From an uncultured Mycoplasmatales bacterium (GTDB lineage Bacteria > Bacillota_I > Bacilli_A > Mycoplasmatales > Mycoplasmoidaceae): a DNA stretch of 34,690 nucleotides. The translations under genes and the position numbers were made by a program. Location: contig CASPLF010000007.1 in NCBI GenBank assembly GCA_949422915.1, forward strand, positions 1 through 34,690. The letters are read 5' to 3'. Under the pieces are notes generated by a model that made no database searches, was not told the DNA's origin, and saw only the letters and a list, made by a program, of their open reading frames with translations. The stretch's first letter is position 1, and every line of letters begins with the position of its first letter. Shown piece after piece: positions 1-8,621 of the stretch.

Positions 1-109
1 CTTTTCCTATTACTCTTAATTCTAAAATATCTTCTTCTTTTATTTCTTTCGGTTTATTTGTGTTATTTGTTTGTTATTAAAATTGTCCATTCTATCATAT
101 GAATAGTAA

Positions 110-670
110 CTTTGTTTTAATAAATATCCTGATATTGATTTTTATTGATTTAGTTTTTATGCAGTAACTCCTGAGAAAAAATATTATTTTGATGAAAGTT
201 GACCAAGTTTACCAAGTCCAACAAAAGCTAATAATTTTAATTTAATATCACGTATTTCAAAAATGGCTTGACTAAAAGCATACAAAAAAGATTTCTTAAT
301 TAATAATTCAATTTATTTTGTTGAAGAAAATTTATATTCAGAAGATACTTTTTACAATATAGCTTGTTTATCAAAAGCTAATTCATTTATTGTAAGAAAT
401 ACAAAAAATTATTTTTATAGCGCTGGAGTAGAAGGTTCTATAACTAGCAATGGTTTTTCAGTTAAAAAGGCGGAAGACCTTCTTCGTAATTTTATAAAAG
501 CATACGAATTTATTAAAAATGATAATAGTTTGTTGTCAAACAATTATGGTATGTTTTTTAATTATTCTTTTTATAAAGAATTACAACAATTTAAAATACT
601 TAAAGGTAACAAAGAATTCGAATCCGTTTTTAATAAAAGTGAAGAATTTCTTTCTTCACTAAAAAAGTAA
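110..670 (+). pseudogene. Family 2 glycosyltransferase, C-terminal relic
   Basis: Read with UGA as Trp, this frame is open from 110 to the TAA at 668-670. It resembles the C-terminal half of a GT2 glycosyltransferase: a DIDFYWFSFYAV segment, then KMAWLKAYKKDFL, then FVEENLYSEDTFYNIACL, then NYFYSAGVEGSIT. These match the usual order 'W-K-a-y-k-x-x-f-l ... e-g-l-x-x-E-D ... y-x-Y-r-x-x-x-g-S-I-T'. No nucleotide-sugar-binding N-terminal domain or DxD is present. The frame is closed upstream by TAG at 104-106 and TAA at 107-109, and the first in-frame ATG is at 263. The 5' part seems lost or frameshifted. A short expressed ORF from 263 (135 aa) cannot be excluded but would lack the catalytic domain. 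Confidence 0.55.
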
Positions 671-729
671 TAAAGTTTTTTATTATTTTTTATATATTAC
701 ATATAATTAATAAATAAAATAATCAGGTT

Positions 730-1212
730 ATGGAAGAACAAAAGAAGTATTTACTTTCCCAAGAAGGTATAGATAAATTGAAGGCAGAATTGCGTGAACT
801 TATTGATGTTAAGCGTCCTGCTGTTATTAAACTAATTCAAGAAGCCCGTGAACAAGGTGACTTATCTGAAAACGCAGATTATGATGCAGCTAAAAACCAA
901 CAAGCTGAAATTGAAGGCAGAATTAAAGAAGTTCAAGAAATCTTGAACTATGCACAAGTAATTGAAGACCAACCAAAGGATTCAAATGCTCGTGTTAAAA
1001 TTGGTTCAAAGGTTGAAATTTATGATTTTTCTGAAAAGAAATCTTTTGTTTATGAAATTGTAGGTGAAGTTGAAGCTGATCCAGATTTAAACAAAATTTC
1101 TAACCAATCACCATTAGCAAAAGCTATTTTAAACAAAACTATTGGCACAACAGCTGAAGTTCACGGTGTTGAAGATCCGTACAAAGTTAAGATAGAAAAA
1201 ATTAAAAATTAA
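730..1212 (+). CDS. greA: Transcription elongation factor GreA
   Basis: 160 aa, the normal length for GreA. GreA enters the RNA polymerase secondary channel and stimulates cleavage of backtracked transcripts. The N-terminal coiled-coil finger is clear: LSQEGIDKLKAELREL near residue 9, then the acidic tip and helix REQGDLSENADYDAAKNQQ around 45-63, with the conserved D-L-S-E-N-A-D-Y. The C-terminal FKBP-like domain follows (IGSKVEIYD, then DPDLNKISNQSPLAKAI near the end). A TATAAT box lies at 702-707, and only a weak AGG precedes the ATG. The gene stands alone, between the glycosyltransferase relic and the tRNA cluster. Confidence 0.97.
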   Translation: MEEQKKYLLSQEGIDKLKAELRELIDVKRPAVIKLIQEAREQGDLSENADYDAAKNQQAEIEGRIKEVQEILNYAQVIEDQPKDSNARVKIGSKVEIYDFSEKKSFVYEIVGEVEADPDLNKISNQSPLAKAILNKTIGTTAEVHGVEDPYKVKIEKIKN

Positions 1213-1319
1213 TTAAGACTTTTTATTTATCACTTTTCTAAAAGTTGTAAAATAATTAATTTTTAAATAATTTATTAATATAATTTTAATACTATATTTT
1301 ATAAGTATAGTGTTACTAC

Positions 1320-1404
1320 GGACGGGTAGCGAAGCGGCCAAACGCAGCTGACTGTAAATCAGCCACCTCCGGTTTCAGTGGTTCGAATCCACTCTCGTCC
1401 ACCA
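1320..1404 (+). tRNA. tRNA-Tyr (GUA)
   Basis: A full cloverleaf with acceptor stem GGACGGG / CTCGTCC (one G-T pair), a long variable arm, T-arm GGTTCGAATCC and an encoded CCA at 1402-1404. The anticodon GTA is at 1354-1356. The extra arm fits a class II tRNA-Tyr. It is the first of five tandem tRNAs. A TATAGT box seven bases upstream of the 5' end is a likely promoter element. Confidence 0.95.
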
Positions 1405-1407
1405 GTT

Positions 1408-1482
1408 TGGGTTGTAGCCAAGCGGTAAGGCATCAGATTTTGATTCTGACATGCGTTGGTTCGAATCCAACCTACCCAGCCA
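1408..1482 (+). tRNA. tRNA-Gln (UUG)
   Basis: A cloverleaf with anticodon stem TCAGA / TCTGA at 1433-1437 and 1445-1449, and anticodon TTG at 1440-1442. The acceptor stem TGGGTTG / CTACCCA has a T-T mismatch at position 6. The discriminator is G and CCA is encoded. It starts three bases after tRNA-Tyr. Starting the acceptor with T, giving a U-A first pair, is typical of bacterial tRNA-Gln. Confidence 0.94.
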
Positions 1483-1486
1483 TTAT

Positions 1487-1561
1487 GTCTCACTAGCTCA
1501 GCGGTAGAGCATTTCACTTTTAATGAAGGGGTCCGGAGTTCGATTCTCCGGTGGGACACCA
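1487..1561 (+). tRNA. tRNA-Lys (UUU)
   Basis: A cloverleaf with acceptor GTCTCAC / GTGGGAC, D-arm TAGCTCAGCGGTAGAGC, anticodon loop with TTT, T-arm GGAGTTCGATTCTCC and an encoded CCA ending at 1561. It is the third gene of the five-tRNA cluster, four bases from its neighbour. Confidence 0.94.
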
Positions 1562-1566
1562 TTTAT

Positions 1567-1652
1567 GCTGAAGTGGCGGAATGGTAGACGCACAGGACTT
1601 AAAATCCTGTGGTAGCAATACCGTGAGGGTTCAAGTCCCTCTTTCAGCACCA
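1567..1652 (+). tRNA. tRNA-Leu (UAA)
   Basis: A class II tRNA with acceptor GCTGAAG / CTTTCAGC, anticodon TAA in the CAGGACTTAAAATCCTG hairpin, a long variable arm (GTGGTAGCAATACCG) and encoded CCA. The UAA anticodon suits the UUA-rich codon use of this AT-rich genome. Confidence 0.95.
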
Positions 1653-1658
1653 TTTTAA

Positions 1659-1732
1659 GCGGGTATAGTTCAGTGGTAGAACCATAGCCTTCCAAGCTAT
1701 TGATGTCGGTTCGATTCCGATTACCCGCTCCA
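1659..1732 (+). tRNA. tRNA-Gly (UCC)
   Basis: A cloverleaf with acceptor GCGGGTA / TACCCGC, anticodon stem-loop ATAGCCTTCCAAGCTAT with anticodon TCC, and an encoded CCA ending at 1732. It is the last tRNA of the cluster and is followed directly by a strong terminator. Confidence 0.95.
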
Positions 1733-1749
1733 TTAAAAAAAATAATCAA

Positions 1750-1780
1750 AAAAGTCCTAGAATTTCTAGGGCTTTTTTTA
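1750..1780 (+). terminator. Rho-independent terminator of the tRNA operon
   Basis: An 11-bp stem (AAAAGTCCTAG at 1750-1760 with CTAGGGCTTTT at 1766-1776, one G-T pair), a five-base loop and a T tract. It lies 18 bases after the last tRNA. Confidence 0.88.
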
Positions 1781-1804
1781 ATTAATTCATTTATGTTTTT
1801 TAAA

Positions 1805-2015
1805 TTAATCAAGAATTATTTGATTAAATTCTTCTTGATGTTGTCAATCCTTATCATTTTGATCTAAACACTTATTGATTGCATCAAAACCTTCAATACT
1901 ATCTGTCTTAGTTCTTTACTCTTGATTCTTGTTTGTTTCACTAGTTCTAATGTTACTTTACCTAATGTATTAGTTTCTTATTTAAGATTTGAATATTTAT
2001 ACTCTTTTTTCATAT
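1805..2015 (-). pseudogene. Small decayed ORF, unknown product
   Basis: On the minus strand an ATG at 2013-2015 has a good ribosome site (GGGAG seven bases before it) and starts MKKEYKYSNLK, then a TAA stops the frame after 11 codons. The same frame continues as ETNTLGKVTLELVKQTRIK. A shift of frame then gives TDSIEGFDAINKCLDQ and DKDWQHQEEFNQIILD, ending at TAA 1805-1807. The acidic, charged composition and the UGA Trp look like former coding sequence. I do not recognise the family. A nearby minus fragment (VETIGINPFPQITLDV, from the ATG at 2159) may belong to the same decayed unit. Confidence 0.35.
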
Positions 2016-2158
2016 ATACGCTCCCATCTTCACAGTAGATTAATCTTATTATGAAAGTGGGCAAATAAAGGTACTTAAATACTCTCTATTTTTGTTCAAA
2101 ATTATTTCACGTCTAAAGTTATTTGTGGAAATGGGTTAATTCCTATCGTCTCTACCAT

Positions 2159-2194
2159 ATAAAAAACGCCAAGTAATTATTTACGTTTTTTTGA
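2159..2194 (-). terminator. Terminator after the BspA-like gene
   Basis: An A6CG ... CGT6 hairpin arm pair encloses about 15 bases, with T-rich flanks on both sides. The stop codon of the large minus-strand gene (2177-2179) lies in the loop. The hairpin is modest, so this call is moderate. Confidence 0.5.
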
Positions 2195-5100
2195 TTTACT
2201 TTTTTTGTTTTTCTTTCTTTTAACTAACAAAATAATTAAGATAATTAAACCAATTAGAGTTACACATCCAATGGCTGTTCCTAATATTATTAGAAAAGTA
2301 TTCATTGGGGATATTTTACAATTGAAATAATTAGTTTTTAATTGATAACCGTATTTTGATTCTGTAATAATAATTCTTATGTTACCAGTTCAAGCGTGTT
2401 TTGCGTTTATTGAAATTTTACCATTAGAATCTATGGTTATACCCAAACTAGATAAATCAGTTCCATCTTCTGCTTCTAATCTAAATGAGAAGTTTTTAAT
2501 GTCAGGAATTAAATCATATGTTTCACCTTTTGCATTAATATACTTGATGTTTTCAGTAATGATGTTAGCATAGTCATTAGTGAATTTATCACCAACAGCA
2601 GTAGAAATGTTACCGATATTACATTCATCTACAAATTTAATTCCTGCATATAATTTGTCATCGCTAGGATCTTTAGGGAAACGAGATAATCATTGTTGAG
2701 GGAAGAAATTTAAATTTGGATATAAGTCTTCAGTGCCATCCACTACATATACTTTAGCGCTACTTGACAAATTAGGATATCATGAATCTCCTCCTAAAGT
2801 AATTGCGCCATCTTCATTAGAATCTAAATATAAGTGTTGTGATGATCAATATAAATGAACTGAAGTAAAAGTAGGACCAGGTATGTCTTGTGTAGTACCA
2901 TCAGCAAGGTGGTTTGTAACAGCGGCAAATGCTTTATCTTGGATTGCTTCAACACTATTTGGTATTGAAAAATCCCCCGTTAAGCTTTCGCATCCACCAA
3001 AAACATAATCATAATCATAGTAAGGGCTACTCTCACCAATTATCTTTAACGAAGTTGCTTCTTCAAGATTGATTGATTGTAAAAGATAATTTCTATTAAA
3101 TGCTCCTTTACCAATAAATTTTAAATTTTTTGCAAGACTAAAATCAACTTCTGTTAAATTACATCTTTCAAAACAAAAGTTATTAATTGATTGAAGGTTT
3201 TTTGGTACTATTAATTTTCCAGTAACTTTTGTATAACCAAAGGCGTTATCACCCAACTCTTCAATTTCTTCAGGAAGACCAACTATTCCTTCTCTATTTG
3301 AGTCAAGAACAGTTTCTAAGTTTTGACATACATAGAAAGCACGTGTACCTATTTTCTTAAGTGCTTTACAATTAGTCATATCTACAGTTTGTATTTTTGA
3401 ATCGTAAATAGGTTTTTTATTATCTATTTCTAAATTTCTTGAGAAAGAGGAAGAACCAATATATTCGATGTTGTCGGGTAGAATTAAATCCATGAATTGA
3501 TCGGTATCATTTAAAACACTAAAACATCCTCAAAAGCATGTGCCTTCAATTGATTTTAAATCATGTAAATTACTCAAATCTAATTTTGTTGGTTCATCTG
3601 GATCAAACCCTTCAATACCTTCGCAATCGCTATTGAAAAACGCTCTATAGTCAATACTTCTCAAGCTAGTTGCCTTATTTATATTTGCATATTTGATAGA
3701 ACAGTTATTAAATGCTGATTCACAAATTCTTTCAAGTTTTGAACATTTTGAAAAATCAACAAAGTCACAAACAAAATCTCCCAAAGTATTGTAAACAGCG
3801 AATGCTTCTCTTCCTATAAATAATAAATCACTTGGTAAAATTAATTTTTTAATAGGACCAGCAGATATCACACATTTTGAAGAAATCGCTGTAATTTTCT
3901 TGCCTTGATATGAATCATTGATTGTAATAGATAAATCAGTAGTAAGAGAAGCAATTGTTAAGCTAGTTAATATATAACTTTCTTTATTCTTTTCGTCTGT
4001 ATATAAATCTAAAGTTGCATCTCCATTGATAATTGTTCCCTTATCAGAAGATAGTATGTCATTTGCAGCAACATGAATGGTTTCATGTGAATATGGGTTT
4101 TCACCTTGAAGTAAATTAGAAGGTTCAATTCATGGCTCAAATGTTTCAGCAGTATCGATCTTATCAAAAAAGTTATCAACACCATAATAATATTGTGCTG
4201 TATTTTCTAATACATGAATTTTTGTTTCTTGTTCTCCAGTACCAATGTTTGGATGTCAATCGATTGATAAATCTATTTTGTCATCTAAACTTGTCAATTC
4301 TTGAGCTGTTCAGTTGAAATAGATATCAGAGAAAAACACTTGTCTCTCAATTCTGTTTCCAAATGCACAAGCGCCTATAGATCTTACTGAAGATGGGATT
4401 CATAATTCTCCACTTAGTTTAGGACAATTAGCAAATGCATAGTTTTCTAATATTTTTAATTTTGTACATTTTGTGAAATCAATGTTTTCTAAATTTTCAT
4501 TTCCACTAAACGCATTATTTCCTATTTGTTCTATGTTTTTAGGAAAAACAACAGATGTTAAAGCACATCCTTCGAAAACACCACCATCAATTCTATATAA
4601 ATTTTCACATTCATCTAAATTTACTGTTGTTAGAGCAGGACATTTAGTGAACGATCCTTTATACATTCTTTGAAGTGTTCTTGGAAAAACTACTTCTGTT
4701 AATAATGCATTGCCTTCAAAGCAATTTGCACCAATTTCAGTAATGCTAGTATTAGATAAATCTATTTTTGTTATGGCAGAATTAGAATTGGTATTTTCAA
4801 ATACTTTTTCTCCTAAATATTTTAACGATGGGCAATTGATTTTAAATCCATCTTCTGGAGTTCCTAATTTAAGACAACCACTAAATACTTTCGCTCCTAT
4901 ACTATTTAATGAAGTGGCACCAGATAAATCCACATTTCGAAGAATGTTGCAATATGAAAAAGCTGAATCTTCTATTTTTTGCAATTTTGGGTTGTTAGGA
5001 AATACAACTTCTTCTAATTCATCACAACTTCCGAATGCACTTTTTCCAATAACCGTTAATGCTTGGGCTTTAGAAAAATCAATTTCACTAATTGAGGAAC

Positions 5101-5617
5101 CATAGAACCCTCATAAAATATGGGTTAAAGTATTTGAAATAATTAGTTTTCCTTGGGTTGCTTGTCCAAAAACTTTTTCAGTAATTCTAGTAATATTAAA
5201 TTCTCCAGTATCATCAATTTTGATCTTTGATCCAATTTCATAAACTGTATTTGCGCTTGTTACTAATCCTTCACTTCCAACAATATGATATGCTTTCTTG
5301 AATGTCATATTGTCTTCTTCATATTCTTTTACCAAACGAATTTTTATATAACCTGTTGCATCTTGACCGGTTTCGCTAACTCTTTTAATTACTTCATTAG
5401 CAGAAACTATTTTTATTTCAGATAAATATTCAACTTTACTGTTTGTAGTTTTTGAATCTTCATTTTCAAGAACGTTAGTAGTTTCATTATCTAAAGAATT
5501 GTCTTTTTTATCCAAGTTAACATTACTAGTATTAACGCTTGACATAATTGCAGGACAACCCAATATTCCAGTGCTTAAGCTTGCTGATATCATTTTCTTG
5601 ATTACTTTTTTATTCAT
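2177..5617 (-). CDS. BspA-like leucine-rich-repeat surface protein, C-terminally anchored
   Basis: One frame of 1146 aa when UGA is Trp. The N-terminus MNKKVIKKMISASLSTGILG-C21 has a lipobox-like ILGC, then a Thr/Asn/Ser-rich linker. Residues about 170-410 and 583-920 hold BspA-type repeats (LRR_5): 'L..IG..AF..C..L..V', for example ALTVIGKSAFGSCDELEEVV. A non-repeat domain lies between them (about 430-580), and a beta-rich, Trp-containing region follows. Residues about 1107-1131 form one membrane helix (FLIILGTAIGCVTLIGLIIL), followed by a Lys/Arg tail. A clear Shine-Dalgarno (AAGGAG) precedes the ATG. Such proteins bind host proteins or cells in other bacteria; that role is inferred here. 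Having both a lipobox and a C-terminal anchor is unusual. Confidence 0.9.
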
Positions 5618-5643
5618 AATTTACTCTCCTTATTTATAGACAA

Positions 5644-5680
5644 AAAAATCTACTAGTTAAAAATTACCTAGTAGATTTTT
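5644..5680 (-). promoter_or_regulatory. Strong hairpin in the leader of the BspA-like gene
   Basis: A perfect 13-bp stem (AAAAATCTACTAG at 5644-5656 with CTAGTAGATTTTT at 5668-5680) lies 27 bases upstream of the BspA-like ATG and is followed on the minus strand by seven T. It has terminator form. Promoter-like boxes (TTGTTA, TATATA) lie above it on the minus strand, so transcripts would have to pass it. Possible roles are attenuation, or simply insulation from upstream transcription with a start just below it (TATAAAT near 5630-5638). Confidence 0.6.
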
Positions 5681-5765
5681 ACACAAGTTTGAATTTGCTT
5701 TATATATGTCCATATATAACAACATATAACAACTTAATAATTTGTCGATTACAAATAAAATTATA

Positions 5766-5786
5766 TGCATTTTTAGTAAAAATGCA
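5766..5786 (-). terminator. Hairpin below the carB relic, possible old terminator
   Basis: A nine-bp stem TGCATTTTT / AAAAATGCA with a three-base loop, about ten bases after the last stop of the carB relic. On the minus strand it is followed by an AT-rich stretch, not a clean T run. It is probably the former carB terminator. Confidence 0.4.
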
Positions 5787-5796
5787 AGGTCGTTTC

Positions 5797-6033
5797 TTAC
5801 TTAGTGTCTATTGTAGAAACTCTTAGTGTTGTTTCATCTAAAACTTAAAGAACAACTTTAACTGTATCTAATGAAGTAAATAATGGTAAAGCTTCTTCTC
5901 TATCTTTCTTTGTTACAGTAGCAAATACAATTCCATAATTTTGGATCTTCATTTTAATAGCTTGCATTGCATTATAGAATGCGCGGTTTAATTTATCATC
6001 ATAACCAATTGCTTTACCGGTAGACTTCTGTCA
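5797..6033 (-). pseudogene. carB: Relic of carbamoyl-phosphate synthase large subunit (C-terminal end)
   Basis: The minus-strand frame from 6033 reads WQKSTGKAIGYDDKLNRAF, then YNAMQAIKMKIQNYGIVFAT, then VTKKDREEALPLFTSLDTVK. It aligns by eye with the start of the CarB MGS-like C-terminal domain: K-S-T-G-E-v-M-G, then F-x-x-A-f-x-K-A-x-x-A, then G-x-V-f-x-x-v-x-x-k-D-K-x-e. The frame hits TAA at 5845-5847, then runs on as VLDETTLRVSTIDTK to a second TAA at 5797-5799. Nothing of the other thousand residues is present, and a terminator and the lipoprotein gene lie directly upstream. This is inactive debris of a pyrimidine or arginine pathway gene. Confidence 0.6.
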
Positions 6034-6050
6034 CAACAAATAATAATTAA

Positions 6051-6079
6051 AAAAATCCATGGGATACTCATGGATTTTT
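6051..6079 (-). terminator. Rho-independent terminator of the lipoprotein gene
   Basis: A perfect 11-bp stem (AAAAATCCATG at 6051-6061 with CATGGATTTTT at 6069-6079) with a seven-base loop and a T tract. It starts eight bases after the lipoprotein stop on the minus strand. The symmetry makes it potentially bidirectional. Confidence 0.85.
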
Positions 6080-6086
6080 GTTTTTA

Positions 6087-7397
6087 TTAACCTGCTGACC
6101 AATGATTACCGGTGAATGGAGTGCGACCATATTCAACATATGAACAATTATAGAATTGAGCCATTAAATCAGAAGATTTATATGTACTTTTTGTGTTTTG
6201 AACAAAAAATCTTCCTTTGGTTGATTCTTTTGAGTCCGATGAATTAAGTCATCTTTGAGATGTTGCTTGAAAAGCGGAACCAATAATATGTGGTTCGTCA
6301 CTTGTTGGACTTAAATTTAATTGACAAGTTGTGTTCTTTCCACCGCCATCTCAAATAATAGTACAAAGATCTTGACAAGCTTTTAGAGTCATACCTGTAA
6401 AATATTTTACATTCACAGGTAAGATTATTTTTTCTAATTTAACTTTAGGATCATTTCATTCTACTCTTTTATTAACTTCATCTATAACTTCTAAGCTTTC
6501 GCAATTTGAAAGATCAAGTTCTGTAACACCATATCATATTAATCTAGTCACTGAGGTTATTTCTGACCCCTTAGCAAAACTAACTTTTTCAGGAGTTTTT
6601 TCAATTCCATTTAAAGTAGAAGCGATAGAAGAAGAATATTGAGTGACTTCTTTAGGAAATACAAATTCACTAAAATTCGAAGCTTGATCAAAATCAATAT
6701 CTGTTAATGTGCCATTTTCATCAATTTGCATATATTGATATGGGTAAACATTATTTGCAACAGAAGAATATTGAATTTGAGTAGTAGCAGAAATAGTGCT
6801 ATCATTTTTAGATGTTGCAGTAATTGTAGGCTGCATAGTAGTATTTTGAGGGAATGTATTTTTCACAGTGATAGTTCCATTTTGGTCAATCGAAAAATAT
6901 TGTGTGTTATCTATTGATCAAGTTACATTTTGATCAGTTCCTGGTTTTGGGTTAACAATTGCTGATAAACCTGTAATAGTAGAAGTTTGTCCGTTTACAC
7001 CAGAAGCAATTGGTTTTAATGTAGATGAATTGTTTCACAATATGTTTACAGAAGTTGCAGGTTGATAAATAGCTTTAATTGTAAAATTAATAACATTACT
7101 TAACACTCCACCATGTAAAGCTCTAGCTTGAATGCTAAATGATTTGGCAGTATCGGTTGGTTGGTTAAACGTATTTCATGTAATGTAATTGTTTTGATCA
7201 ATTGCTATTCCTAAATTATTAGGGTCACTAATAATTCATTCATAATCATTAAAAGCTAATACTGGATCAACAGCAACAGACAATGTACCAGTTGATTTTG
7301 TTTGATTTAAAATTGTAGTTTGTAAATTAGTACTTTCTGAATAATCAACTCTAAGACTTGTTGGATTTCTTCTAGTAATCATCAAATCAAAATTCAT
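6087..7397 (-). pseudogene. 3' part of the frameshifted Ig-like repeat lipoprotein
   Basis: This frame continues the lipoprotein that starts at 8404 but is offset by one base. The join is near 7410-7414: the upstream frame reads ...ADPTK and this frame picks up as VSDPMNFDLMITRRNPTSLR. An internal ATG at 7397 could start a separate 436-aa product, but no ribosome site is visible. It contains two to three further Ig-like repeats (NPTSLRVDYS, ID-N-I-T-W, VNFTIKAIYQPATSVNIL). Then comes a BspA-like end with LRR-like strands (VTELDLSNCESLEVIDE, KIILPVNVKYFTGM) and a C-terminus NHWSAG, with several UGA Trp codons. It may be joined to the upstream part by sequence correction, slippage or a population variant. 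Confidence 0.7.
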
Positions 7398-8404
7398 AGG
7401 ATCACTAACTTTGTAGGATCGGCGGTGCTTTTTGCTACAACTGAAAATGGAATAGAATCAATTGTGGTATCAATAGCTGTTCACTTAATGATACCATTTG
7501 AATCGATAGTTACATTGTTTTTGTATTCATCTGGAATATTTATTTCATAAGTTATAGATTGGTCTGCATTGTCTGGGTGTACTACAGCAGATAGTTTATC
7601 AGTTCCTGTGCTTCCCTCTTCACTAATATATCCAGTAAGATTTGTATCTTGTGATGAATATGACAATTCAACACTTGTTGTTTTAGCATAAATAGCTTTT
7701 AATGTGAAAGGTTTAGTGTCGGTTACACCACCATAAACTGCAGTTCCTACAACATCAAAATGAATATCTTGATTTGTAGGTGTTTGAAATTGAGGTCAAG
7801 TAATATATCCATCAGAATCTAACGAGATATCAACAGAACTATCATTGTTTTTAATTTGATATGTAACTTCTGGATGGGCATATGAAGGAGATACTTCAGA
7901 GTAAATTTTACCAGTTGATTTAGTTGTGTCTTTAATAGTTGCTACTAAATTAGTTGATTCTCCTGAATATTTTAATTCAATAGAAGTGGGGTTTGGACGT
8001 TTGATACTTAATGTTACTTTAATTTCACCAAATATTGCATGATCCACATTGGATGTGGCAATTACATTAAAAGTGATGTCATCAGGGTTACTAAATTTTC
8101 CTCAAACTAATTGGTTATTATTTGTACCTCCAATTTTAATTCTTGGGTCAGTTCCTTCTTCAATTGTAAATGTTACATCATTAGGTGCACTTGATGGAGT
8201 AACAACTGCAGTGAATGTTTTATCATCTATTGTTTCATCTTGTTCAATATATCCAACAATCGTTGGTGAATCAATTGAATTATTGTATTTAACTTCAATG
8301 GTTTTTGGGTTTTGGCTATAAGAGCAAGAAGCAACGTTTATTACACTAGAAATAGTACAAGTAGAGCCTAAAAATAATAAAAATTTTTTTAAAAATTTTC
8401 CCAT
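7307..8404 (-). CDS. Ig-like repeat surface lipoprotein, 5' part (truncated by a frameshift)
   Basis: MGKFLKKFLLFLGSTCTISS then VINVAS-C27 gives a classic lipoprotein signal with lipobox VASC, so the mature protein is probably lipid-anchored at residue 27. It is followed by tandem beta-sandwich-like repeats of roughly 115 aa, each with a TS-x-EL-x-YS start, a middle 'L.A.V.P..A...V.Y.I' strand and an 'I-D-x-N/D-G-x-I-x-W' end. As read, the frame ends at TAA 7307-7309 after 365 aa. The last 33 residues (from VIL onward) are out-of-frame sequence. One added A in the AAA run at 7410-7412 restores a 772-aa protein ending at 6087. The A16 promoter tract suggests phase variation. The ligand is unknown. 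Confidence 0.82.
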
Positions 8405-8448
8405 ATATATTAATAATAATACTTCTTTTTTTTTTTTTTTTGCAACAA
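8405..8448 (-). promoter_or_regulatory. Promoter with a 16-A tract (likely phase-variable)
   Basis: On the minus strand a TTG-rich -35 candidate (TTGCAA, overlapping 8440-8445) is followed by a run of 16 A (8426-8441 as T on the plus strand) and TATTAT boxes at 8413-8421, with the ATG at 8404. With the first TATTAT the spacer is 18 bases, so gain or loss of A would change promoter strength. No Shine-Dalgarno is present, so the transcript may be leaderless. This is the layout known from mycoplasma vlp-type lipoprotein genes. The 170 bases upstream contain no clear gene. Confidence 0.6.
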
Positions 8449-8621
8449 ATTTTGCATTTTATCATCACAAATTTGAGTAAAAATTATCTTTTTAAGTTGT
8501 ACTTTATTAGAATCTGATCATTCACACATAAAACAAAATTAATCTTAGGATTTTTTTCATTTAATAGTAAAACATAACTATAATTTTTTAATATTGGCTA
8601 ATCAACCACTATTACTAAATT

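Noticed and set aside
1-120. Leu/Phe-rich frame resembling a membrane helix
   Set aside because: A T-rich stretch gives this by composition; no start or context.
1359-1812. Minus-strand ORFs across the tRNA cluster
   Set aside because: They are antisense readings of tRNA genes.
2379-5105. Plus-strand ORFs inside the BspA-like gene (2379-2573, 4132-4317, 4473-4673, 4710-5105)
   Set aside because: Shadows of the long minus-strand gene; no ribosome sites or protein features.
5617-5830. Invertible promoter as described for Mycoplasma penetrans lipoprotein genes
   Set aside because: Looked for matching inverted repeats on both sides of the promoter region of the BspA-like gene; only the local hairpin was found.
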